NCBI GenBank assembly: GCA_003567075.1
Contig: PXAU01000113.1
Span: 1 to 33,424 of the forward strand
Reading direction: 5' to 3'
Source: Trueperaceae bacterium
Lineage (GTDB): Bacteria; Deinococcota; Deinococci; Deinococcales; Trueperaceae
Length of the DNA stretch: 33,424 nt
Positions 1-9,466 of the stretch are shown in pieces. The notes beneath the pieces are model-generated. The model was not told the origin of the DNA, made no database searches, and was given only the letters and a program-made list of their open reading frames with translations. The translations under genes were made by a program, and so were the position numbers. How positions within the stretch are numbered: position 1 is the first letter of the stretch; every line of letters begins with the position of its first letter.

Positions 1-142
1 GCAGGAGGCGTGTCGTGGTCCACGTTCGTGGCACGTGCGCGTGGTACAACGGCGGCGTGATGCCGGCCGCCCCGTTCCCGCGTGGCCGCCGGCCGTAGCC
101 CCTGGTCGGGCCAAGGCAGGTCCGACTGGAGCGAGGTTGTGC

Positions 143-2947
<2,805 letters not shown>

Positions 2948-2965
2948 GGCCCGGCGTGCGCCCGC

Positions 2966-3017
2966 GCGCGAGCTTCGATCGCGCGAGCTTCGATCCCGCG
3001 AGCCCGAGCCCGGGCTC
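2966..3017. repeat. 15-bp tandem duplication and palindrome in the sucA-sucB gap
   Basis: The unit GCGCGAGCTTCGATC occurs twice back to back (2966-2980 and 2981-2995). A degraded third copy follows, and then the perfect 12-bp palindrome GAGCCCGGGCTC (3006-3017). The array lies wholly between the sucA stop and the sucB ribosome binding site (GAGGAG, 3025-3030). It could form mRNA structure between the two cistrons; no function is established. Confidence 0.8.
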
Positions 3018-3035
3018 CGTCACCGAGGAGACGAC

Positions 3036-4349
3036 ATGAGCGTCGACGTGACCGTGCCCAGCGTGGGCGAATCGATCAACGAGGTGTTCATCGGTACCTG
3101 GTTGAAGGGCGAAGGGGAGACCGTCGCCAAGGACGAACCGATCGTCGAGGTGGAGACGGACAAGGCCACGCTCGAGGTCTCGGCGCCGATCGACGGCGTG
3201 TTGACGGGCATCCGCAAGCAGGCCGGCGAGAGCGCCACGGTGGGCGAGGTGATCGCCGAAGTCGACGGCGGCGCAGCCGCGGAAGCTGGCGGCGAGGCGG
3301 CGCAGGCCGCGGCGCCGAGCGGGGAGACGCCCACGGCGGCCGAGGCAGGACCCGCCGGCGAGGCCGCGCCCGCCGGAGAGCCCGCGCCCGTAGCCCAGCC
3401 CGCGGACGAGGCGGCCGCCGAGCCGGCGAGCGAGGTCAAGGTGATGCCCGCAGCGCAGCGTCTGCTCGACGAGCACGGCCTGCGAGCCGCCGACGTGAAG
3501 GCCGCGGGCCCCGACGGCCGACTCCTCAAGGAGGACGTGCAGAAGCACGTCGAGCAGGCCGCGGCGCGCGCCGCGCAGGCGCCGGCGCCCGCGCCGAGTG
3601 CGCCTGGTGCTGCCGCCCCGGGCGCCCCCGCGACGCCGGCGGGCGACGGGCGCACCGAGGAGACCGTGCCGATGTCGACGCTGCGGCGCCGCATCGCCGA
3701 GCGCCTGGTGCAGGCGCAGCAGACGGCGGCGCTGCTCACGACCTTCAACGAGATCGACATGTCGGCCGTGATGGCCTTGCGGGCCGAGTACAAGGACGCC
3801 TTCGAGAAGCGCCACGGCGTGCGCCTCGGCTTCATGTCGTTCTTCGTGAAGGCCACCATCGACGCGCTCAAGACCTTCCCCCAGCTCAACGCCGAGATCC
3901 GCGGCACCGACATCATCTACAAGGACTACTACGACATCGGCGTGGCGGTCTCGACGCCGCGCGGGCTGGTGGTGCCGGTGCTGCGCGACGCCGAGCGCAA
4001 GAGCTTCGCCGAGGTCGAGAAGGCCATCGGCGACTTCGGCCAGCGCGCCCAGGCCGGCAAGCTGAGCCCCGACGAACTGCAGGGCGGAACCTTCACCATC
4101 ACCAACGGCGGCGTGTTCGGCTCGTTGATGTCGACACCGATCGTCAACCCGCCACAGTCGGGCGTGCTGGGCATGCACGCCATCCAGGAGCGGCCGGTGG
4201 CGCTGAAGGGGCAGGTGGTGATCCGTCCCATGATGTACGTCGCGCTCACGTACGATCACCGCATCGTCGACGGGCGTGAGGCAGTGACGTTCTTGAAGCG
4301 CATCAAGGAGGGGGTCGAGACCCCCACCCGGATGCTGATCGAGGTCTGA
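3036..4349 (+). CDS. sucB: Dihydrolipoamide succinyltransferase (E2 of 2-oxoglutarate dehydrogenase)
   Basis: E2 core that transfers succinyl from its lipoyl arm to CoA. There is one N-terminal lipoyl domain (about residues 1-78) with the lipoylated lysine Lys43 in ETDKATLEV. A long Ala/Pro/Glu-rich linker follows (about 79-132), then a peripheral subunit-binding domain (about 134-172, VMPAAQRLLDEHGL...GRLLKEDV). A second Ala/Pro linker leads to the catalytic acyltransferase domain (about 205-437), with the active-site motif YDHRIVDG (His408, Asp412). The frame is open far upstream inside sucA, but ATG 3036 has GAGGAG six bases before it and begins exactly at the lipoyl domain (MSVDVTVPSVGES). 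The pairing with sucA and the SucB-like core support succinyl rather than acetyl transfer. The 437-residue length is normal. Confidence 0.95.
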   Translation: MSVDVTVPSVGESINEVFIGTWLKGEGETVAKDEPIVEVETDKATLEVSAPIDGVLTGIRKQAGESATVGEVIAEVDGGAAAEAGGEAAQAAAPSGETPTAAEAGPAGEAAPAGEPAPVAQPADEAAAEPASEVKVMPAAQRLLDEHGLRAADVKAAGPDGRLLKEDVQKHVEQAAARAAQAPAPAPSAPGAAAPGAPATPAGDGRTEETVPMSTLRRRIAERLVQAQQTAALLTTFNEIDMSAVMALRAEYKDAFEKRHGVRLGFMSFFVKATIDALKTFPQLNAEIRGTDIIYKDYYDIGVAVSTPRGLVVPVLRDAERKSFAEVEKAIGDFGQRAQAGKLSPDELQGGTFTITNGGVFGSLMSTPIVNPPQSGVLGMHAIQERPVALKGQVVIRPMMYVALTYDHRIVDGREAVTFLKRIKEGVETPTRMLIEV

Positions 4350-4393
4350 TCGACGACGCTCGAGGCCGAGCTCGGGCGACCGAGCGGAGCGAG

Positions 4394-4426
4394 GAGGGCA
4401 GCGCCAGCGGTACCGGCGCTGCCCTC
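4394..4426. terminator. Bidirectional hairpin between convergent sucB and msrAB
   Basis: A perfect 12-bp stem, GAGGGCAGCGCC (4394-4405) with GGCGCTGCCCTC (4415-4426), encloses a 9-nt loop. It sits midway in the 106-nt gap between two convergent stop codons. No T-tract follows on either side, so it would be a strong-stem, U-poor terminator or a 3'-end stabiliser. Confidence 0.7.
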
Positions 4427-4455
4427 ACCTTGGCGGCCCAACTCAACACCCCCGC

Positions 4456-5652
4456 TCAACGCACGGCCGCGTCGTCCTCCACCGTGCCCGTCACCGCGTT
4501 CACCCACTCGCCGTAGCCTTGCGCCTCCATCTCCGCCAGCGGCACGAAGCGCAAGGCCGCGCCGTTGATGCACCAGCGCTGACCGGTGGGTGCCGGTCCG
4601 TCCTCGAAGACGTGCCCCAAGTGCGAGTCGGCGTAGCGACTGCGCACCTCGGTGCGCACCATGAACAGGCTTCGGTCCTCGTGCATGGTCACGAAGCGCG
4701 GTTCGATCGGGCGGGTGAAGCTCGGCCAACCCGTACCCGAGTCGAACTTGTCGACCGAGCTGAAGAGCGGCTCGCCGCTCACGATGTCCACGTAGATGCC
4801 GGGTTCGTACAGGCGGTCGTAGGGATGCGTGAAGGCCCGCTCGGTGCCGTCGCGCTGGGTGACCCGGAAGGCGATGTCGTCGAGGGTCTCCCGCAGTTCG
4901 GCGTCGCCCGGGTGCTGGCTGAACCAGCTGGGCAGGTTCTGCGGCAGCTGGTAGACGGTGCGATCACCGTCCCATTGGGTGGCGATGAAGCGGTCCCGAC
5001 CCGAGGCGGCGCTGTAGGCGTTGTAGCGCAGCGGGTTCGTGGCCGCGAAGTTTTGGTGGTACGCCTCGGCGCGGTAGAAGGGCCCGGCGTCCTCGATCAC
5101 GGTGGCGATGGGCGCATCGAAGCGGCCGCTGGCTTGAAGCGCCGCCAGGCTCCCCTCCGCCAACCGCCGCTGCTCGTCGTCGACCACGTAGATGGCCGAG
5201 GTGTAGATGAAGCCCCGGTCGACGAAGGAGCCGCCGGCGTCGGACGGATCGTGGAGGCGCCAGAAGGCGTCGAGCAGCACCTGATAGTCGACGTGCGACG
5301 GGTCGAAGTGGACCTCGACGACTTCGCGGTGCCCGGTATCGCCGCGGATCACCTGCTCGTAGCTGGGGTCGACCACGTGGCCGCCCATGAAGCCCGACAC
5401 CACGTCGGCGACACCGTCCACCTTGCGCATGCGGGACTCGACGCACCAGAAGCAGCCGCCGGCGAAGTAGGCGCGCGCCGAGGCGTGGTGCTCGCTGGCG
5501 TCGACGATGGGGATGAGCGTCGGGCCGGTCGTGTCGGGGCCGGCGCCCGTGGCGGGGCCGGCGCTCGGTCGGATCGCGTTCGCGGCCAGCAGCGCCAGCG
5601 CGAGGAGCGCGAGTGGCAGCAGGGGCCGCACGAAAGGAAGGCGTTGCAGCAT
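4456..5652 (-). CDS. msrAB: Membrane-anchored MsrA-MsrB fusion, peptide methionine sulfoxide reductase
   Basis: Bifunctional repair enzyme of 398 residues that reduces both S- and R-methionine sulfoxide in proteins. A hydrophobic N-terminal segment (about residues 10-27, Leu/Ala-rich) should be a signal anchor, putting the catalytic part outside the membrane. The MsrA domain (about 58-225) has the catalytic motif GGCFWCVES with Cys67. The MsrB domain (about 250-398) has SGTGWPSFTRPIEP, DSHLGHVF and the catalytic Cys361 in RWCINGAALRF. The two CxxC zinc pairs of many MsrB proteins are absent (VDIVSGEP and EVRSRYADSH stand where they would lie), so this is the zinc-free form. The gene is transcribed against sucAB and away from lpdA. 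No strong ribosome site is close to the start; GGGAGGAA lies about 18 nt upstream. Confidence 0.94.
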   Translation of the reverse strand: MLQRLPFVRPLLPLALLALALLAANAIRPSAGPATGAGPDTTGPTLIPIVDASEHHASARAYFAGGCFWCVESRMRKVDGVADVVSGFMGGHVVDPSYEQVIRGDTGHREVVEVHFDPSHVDYQVLLDAFWRLHDPSDAGGSFVDRGFIYTSAIYVVDDEQRRLAEGSLAALQASGRFDAPIATVIEDAGPFYRAEAYHQNFAATNPLRYNAYSAASGRDRFIATQWDGDRTVYQLPQNLPSWFSQHPGDAELRETLDDIAFRVTQRDGTERAFTHPYDRLYEPGIYVDIVSGEPLFSSVDKFDSGTGWPSFTRPIEPRFVTMHEDRSLFMVRTEVRSRYADSHLGHVFEDGPAPTGQRWCINGAALRFVPLAEMEAQGYGEWVNAVTGTVEDDAAVR

Positions 5653-5731
5653 GCCCCATCAGACGCCGGATTCCTCCCGAGGTCCGTCGCCGGCGCCACC
5701 GTCGATCAGGGGCCGGGAGGCGCGCACGCGG

Positions 5732-5750
5732 TAGCATGCCGCCGGAGGAG
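5732..5750 (+). promoter_or_regulatory. Candidate -10 box and ribosome binding site of lpdA
   Basis: TAGCAT (5732-5737) fits a TAnnnT -10 box. It is followed by the strong Shine-Dalgarno GGAGGAG ending four bases before ATG 5754. This decides the lpdA start against the in-frame ATG at 5736 and the longer open frame from 5613. No -35 hexamer is evident. Confidence 0.45.
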
Positions 5751-5753
5751 ACG

Positions 5754-7139
5754 ATGCCAGATTTCGACCTGATCGTGATCGGGGCCGGTCCCGGTGGCTA
5801 CGTCGCCGCGATTCGCGCCGCCCAACTCGGCCTGAAGGTCGCCTGCGTCGAGAAGGAGCCGGCGCTTGGCGGCACCTGCGCGCGCGTCGGTTGCATCCCC
5901 AGCAAGGTGCTGCTCGAGGCCAGCGAACGTTACCGCATGGCGCGCGAGCCCCTCGCTCCGTACGGTGTGGTGGTCGGCGAGGTCGGCCTCGACCTGGCGG
6001 CGATGATGGAGCGCAAGGACCAGGTGGTCAAGGGCAACACCGACGGCGTGGCCTACCTGTTCAAGAAGCACGGCATCGAGCGCTTCACCGGCGTGGGGGA
6101 ACTCGCGGGCCGCGGTCGCGTCCTCGTGCGCGGCGCTGACGGCGACACCGAACTCGTCGCCGAGCACGTGATCCTGGCCAGCGGTAGTCGCGTCGCGGAC
6201 CTGCCGGGCGTCGAGGTCGATGGCGAGCGCATCATCACCAGCGATCACGCCATCGCGCTCCAGGAGGTGCCGAAGCGCCTGGTGGTGATCGGCGCCGGCG
6301 CCATCGGCCTCGAGTTGGGCAGCGTCTGGTCGCGCCTCGGTGCCGAGGTGACCGTGCTCGAGTACCTCGACCGGGTGCTCCCGACCATGGACCGCGAGAT
6401 CTCGCGCGAGGCCGAGAAGGTCTTCTCGCGCCAGGGACTCGACATCCGTACGGGCGTGAGCGTCGCCGGCGCGAAGCGCACCAAGCAGGGCGTGTCGGTC
6501 GAGCTGGAGGTCGGCAGCGCGGTGAAGGCGGACCTGGTGATGGTGGCCACCGGCCGTGCGCCCTACAGCGAGGGTCTCGGACTGGAGGCGGCAGGGGTCG
6601 AGACCGACGCGAAGGGCTTCGTGCAGGTCGACGACCGCTTTCGCACCTCGCTCGAGGGCGTGTACGCGATCGGTGACCTCATCCACGGCCCGATGCTGGC
6701 GCACAAGGCCGAGGACGACGGCGTCGCGGTGGTCGAGATGATCGTCACGGGCGCGGGGCACGTCGACTACGACCTCGTCCCGAACGTCGTCTACACCGAT
6801 CCGGAAGTGGCCTCGGTGGGGAAGACGGAAGAGCAGTTGAAGGAGGCGGGCGTCCCGTACCGCAAGGGTGTCTTCCCGTTCCAGGCCAACGGGCGCGCGC
6901 GCGTGCTCGGCGCCACCGAGGGCAAGGTCAAGCTGCTGGCGCACCAGCAGACCGATCGTCTGCTCGGCGCGCACGTGATCGGGGCGCGCGCCGGCGACCT
7001 GATCGCCGAGCTGGTGGCGGCGCTGGCGTTCCACGCCTCCAGCGAAGACGTGGCGCGGCTCAGCCACGCCCACCCGACCCTGGCCGAGGTCGTCAAGGAG
7101 GCCGCGCTGGCCGTCGACGGTCGGGCCCTGCACGTCTAG
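5754..7139 (+). CDS. lpdA: Dihydrolipoyl dehydrogenase (E3)
   Basis: FAD flavoprotein that reoxidises dihydrolipoamide of E2 with NAD+, completing the 2-oxoglutarate (and possibly pyruvate) dehydrogenase complex. The 461 residues show the FAD-binding GxGxxG (GAGPGG, 10-15), the redox disulfide Cys42/Cys47, a second nucleotide-binding fold (VIGAGAIGLELGSVWSRLG), the FAD-contact motif YAIGDLIHGPMLAHKAEDDG, and the C-terminal catalytic HAHPTLAE (His440, Glu445). The redox motif reads GGTCARVGCIPSK where the family usually has GGTCLNVGCIPSK, so the two residues after the first cysteine are changed. ATG 5754 is preceded by GGAGGAG. The gene is separated from sucAB only by the inverted msrAB. Confidence 0.95.
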   Translation: MPDFDLIVIGAGPGGYVAAIRAAQLGLKVACVEKEPALGGTCARVGCIPSKVLLEASERYRMAREPLAPYGVVVGEVGLDLAAMMERKDQVVKGNTDGVAYLFKKHGIERFTGVGELAGRGRVLVRGADGDTELVAEHVILASGSRVADLPGVEVDGERIITSDHAIALQEVPKRLVVIGAGAIGLELGSVWSRLGAEVTVLEYLDRVLPTMDREISREAEKVFSRQGLDIRTGVSVAGAKRTKQGVSVELEVGSAVKADLVMVATGRAPYSEGLGLEAAGVETDAKGFVQVDDRFRTSLEGVYAIGDLIHGPMLAHKAEDDGVAVVEMIVTGAGHVDYDLVPNVVYTDPEVASVGKTEEQLKEAGVPYRKGVFPFQANGRARVLGATEGKVKLLAHQQTDRLLGAHVIGARAGDLIAELVAALAFHASSEDVARLSHAHPTLAEVVKEAALAVDGRALHV

Positions 7140-7191
7140 CGCCTGGCCCGAGCCGCTGCCGGTGTAGCCCCGCGCCGCTGCACGTCTCGCT

Positions 7192-7226
7192 CGCGTCGCC
7201 GCCGGGGTCACCCGCGTCGCCGCCGG
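7192..7226. repeat. 14-bp direct repeat in the lpdA-mqnE gap
   Basis: CGCGTCGCCGCCGG occurs at 7192-7205 and again at 7213-7226, with a 21-bp period. It lies in the 188-nt non-coding gap between lpdA and mqnE. The sequence is of low complexity, and no function is suggested. Confidence 0.5.
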
Positions 7227-7311
7227 CGCTCCTCGAGAGCGGTGCGGCTGGGGCGCGACCGTGGCCCCGGCTACGGTGCATTCCAGGCGTCCAGGACGGC
7301 ACTGATGCGCG

Positions 7312-7320
7312 TGCTATGGT
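7312..7320 (+). promoter_or_regulatory. Candidate extended -10 promoter for leaderless mqnE
   Basis: TGC followed by TATGGT (7315-7320) makes an extended -10 element. ATG 7328 begins 7 nt after it, where transcription would start. No Shine-Dalgarno is present and no good -35 is visible, as expected for a leaderless mRNA with an extended -10. Confidence 0.5.
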
Positions 7321-7327
7321 GCCGCCG

Positions 7328-8488
7328 ATGGACGTCGTGACTGCCTTCGATGCAACGCAGCCCGCAGCCGTCCGGACCCGCGACCCGGCGCTCGTGCCGA
7401 TCGTCGACAAGGTCCTGGCCGGTGAGCGCATCGGCTTCGAGGAGGGGATGGCGCTTTACCGGACCCGCGACGTGCCGGCGCTGCTGCGCTTGGCGGACGT
7501 GGTGCGCGAGCGCCTGGTGGGCCCCAAGGCCTACTTCGTGCACTCGCTGCGGCTGTCGCAGACCAACGTCTGCTACGTGGGCTGCAGCTTCTGCGGCTTC
7601 GCTCGTCGCTTCGGCGAGGACGGCGTCTGGGATTACGACCTGGACGACGTCTGGGCCTACGTCGACCAGCACTACCACCCCAACCTGACCGAGATCCACA
7701 TCGCCTCCGGGCACCACCCGAAGCGCGCGTGGCAGTACTACCTCGACCTTGTGCACGGCCTCACCAGCCGCTACCCGGGGGTGCAGGTGAAGGCCTGGAC
7801 GGCGGCCGAGATCCACCACTTCACCAAGATCACGCGCCCGCGCCTAGGGTACCGCGAGGTCCTCTCCGAGTTGCAGCAGGCCGGCCTGGTGGCACTGCCT
7901 GGCGGAGGTGCCGAGATCTTCGCCGAGCACGTGCGGCGGCGCATCGCCCGCGCCAAGGTCACCGCCGAAGGCTGGCTCGAGGTGCACCGCACCGCGCACG
8001 AGCTCGGCATCCCCACCAACGCCACCATGCTCTACGGGCACGTCGAGGCGCTGGAGGACCGGCTCGACCACATGGACCGCATCCGGCGGCTGCAGGACGA
8101 GACCAAGGGCTTCTTCAGCTTCATCCCGCTGGCTTTCCAACCCGACAACAACCGACTGGCCGAGGAGCTCGAAGCGCAGGGCAGGCGGACGCACACCACC
8201 GGCCTCGACGATCTCCGCAACCTGGCCGTGGCCCGCGTCTACCTCGACAACGTGCCGCACGTGAAGGGCTACTGGATCATGATCACGCCCGAGCAGACCC
8301 AGCTCTCGCTGGCGGCCGGGGTCTCCGACGTGGATGGCACGATCAAGGACGAGCGCATCGCGCACGCCTCGGGCGCCGTGACGGAGGCGGGCATGACCGA
8401 GGCAGAACTGGTGCGCCTGATCCAGGACGCCGGCCGCGTACCGGTACGGCGCGACGCGCTGTATAACGAGCTGCAGGTGTTCGCGTGA
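7328..8488 (+). CDS. mqnE: Aminofutalosine synthase (radical SAM)
   Basis: Radical SAM enzyme of the futalosine menaquinone pathway; it joins the MqnA product to SAM to give aminofutalosine. The 386 residues hold the cluster motif CYVGCSFC (Cys82, Cys86, Cys89). The pattern NLTEIHIASG, TAAEIHHF, GGGAEIFAEHVRRRI, TMLYGHVE, LQDETKGFFSFIPL and DNVPHVKGYW follows the MqnE branch rather than MqnC, which has GGHHP..., GAGAELL and LDNVAHIQGSW-type motifs. Immediate coupling with mqnA supports this. An in-frame ATG exists at 7316, but it lies inside the likely -10 box, so 7328 is preferred. The stop overlaps the mqnA start by 4 nt (GTGA). The remaining uncertainty is MqnE versus MqnC. Confidence 0.87.
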   Translation: MDVVTAFDATQPAAVRTRDPALVPIVDKVLAGERIGFEEGMALYRTRDVPALLRLADVVRERLVGPKAYFVHSLRLSQTNVCYVGCSFCGFARRFGEDGVWDYDLDDVWAYVDQHYHPNLTEIHIASGHHPKRAWQYYLDLVHGLTSRYPGVQVKAWTAAEIHHFTKITRPRLGYREVLSELQQAGLVALPGGGAEIFAEHVRRRIARAKVTAEGWLEVHRTAHELGIPTNATMLYGHVEALEDRLDHMDRIRRLQDETKGFFSFIPLAFQPDNNRLAEELEAQGRRTHTTGLDDLRNLAVARVYLDNVPHVKGYWIMITPEQTQLSLAAGVSDVDGTIKDERIAHASGAVTEAGMTEAELVRLIQDAGRVPVRRDALYNELQVFA

Positions 8489-9390
8489 ACGCCGTCGCGC
8501 TCGCGGCGTCGGCCGTCGCGCCCGCGGCGGCGGCCGACCCCGCCGACGCGACCCGGCTCGGGAACGTGCCGGCCAGCGAGGTGCTGGGCATCGTCGCCTA
8601 CACCAACGTCGCGCCGCTGCACTGGGGCCTCGAACCCTGGCCGGGCGCGCGTTTCGTGCGGGGCGTGCCGACCGAGCTGAACGCCGCGCTGCTCGCGGGC
8701 GACGTCGACCTGACGCTGGTCTCGAGCGTCGAGTTCGTGCGGCACCGCCACGAACTGGTGGCGCTGCCCGACTTCTCCATCGCCACGCTGGGCCCCGTGC
8801 ACAGCGTGACGCTCTTCCATCACGGCGACTGGCGTGCCCTGCAGGGCACGCGCATCGCCGTCACCACCCACTCGGCCACCAGCGTGGCGCTGCTGCGGGT
8901 GCTGCTCGAGCTCGACGGCATCGAGGCCGAGCTCGTGCCGGCAGCGCCCGACCTGGACGCGATGCTGCGTCAGCACGACGCGGCCCTGCTGATCGGCGAC
9001 GACGCACTGGTCGAGGCGGTCACGGCGCGAGCGGTGAACGGGCGCGTGCCGCGCCAGACCGATCTCGGCGACGCCTGGTACCGCGCCACCCGGCTGCCCT
9101 TCACCTTCGCCGTGTGGGCCGCGCGGGCCGACCGGCCGCCCTCGCGGCGCCTGGTGGAGGCGTTGCGGGCGGCGCGCGAGCGCGGGCTGGGGCACCTGGC
9201 CCAGGTCGCCCGGGTCGAGGCCGCCTCGCTCGGCCTCGCCGAGGCGACGGTCCTGCGCTACCTGGCGACCTTCCGCTACTTCCTCGAGCCGCCCGACCGC
9301 GACGGCCTCCTCGCCTTCGCCAAACGGCTCGAGCCGGGTCTCCTGGAGCCTGACCGGCTGGAGCGTGAGTTGCGCTTCCTGGACATATGA
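8485..9390 (+). CDS. mqnA: Chorismate dehydratase
   Basis: MqnA/MqnD-family protein with a periplasmic-binding-protein-like fold. It dehydrates chorismate to 3-enolpyruvylbenzoate, the first step of futalosine-type menaquinone synthesis. Family motifs are IVAYTNVAPLHWGL (near residue 36), RGVPTELNAALLAGDVDLTLVSSVEF, SVTLFH, and ALLIGDDAL with a downstream DLGDAWYRATRLPFTFAVW. The GTG start overlaps the mqnE stop (GTGA), indicating translational coupling, and MqnE uses the MqnA product directly. The first ~30 residues are Ala-rich and not part of the fold; a start further in would also be possible. The 301-residue length is slightly long for the family for that reason. Confidence 0.9.
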   Translation: MNAVALAASAVAPAAAADPADATRLGNVPASEVLGIVAYTNVAPLHWGLEPWPGARFVRGVPTELNAALLAGDVDLTLVSSVEFVRHRHELVALPDFSIATLGPVHSVTLFHHGDWRALQGTRIAVTTHSATSVALLRVLLELDGIEAELVPAAPDLDAMLRQHDAALLIGDDALVEAVTARAVNGRVPRQTDLGDAWYRATRLPFTFAVWAARADRPPSRRLVEALRAARERGLGHLAQVARVEAASLGLAEATVLRYLATFRYFLEPPDRDGLLAFAKRLEPGLLEPDRLERELRFLDI

Positions 9391-9452
9391 GCGAATCGTT
9401 CACACGTGGCCGTCCGCGTGAAGCCTGCCCCAACGCGGCCGTGTGGCCGACG

Positions 9453-9458
9453 TACACT
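9453..9458 (+). promoter_or_regulatory. Candidate -10 box for glgX (leaderless)
   Basis: TACACT lies 8 nt before ATG 9467 with no Shine-Dalgarno between. It therefore fits a TAnnnT -10 box of a leaderless transcript and argues against the in-frame GTG at 9443. No -35 hexamer is seen. Confidence 0.45.
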
Positions 9459-9466
9459 GGCGGTTG

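Noticed and set aside
5706..7211. 501-codon minus-strand frame over lpdA
   Set aside because: Shadow of lpdA; no family pattern.
7328..8488. Assignment as MqnC (dehypoxanthine futalosine cyclase)
   Set aside because: Motifs such as TAAEIHHF, GGGAEIF and DNVPHVK match the MqnE branch, and the neighbour is mqnA.
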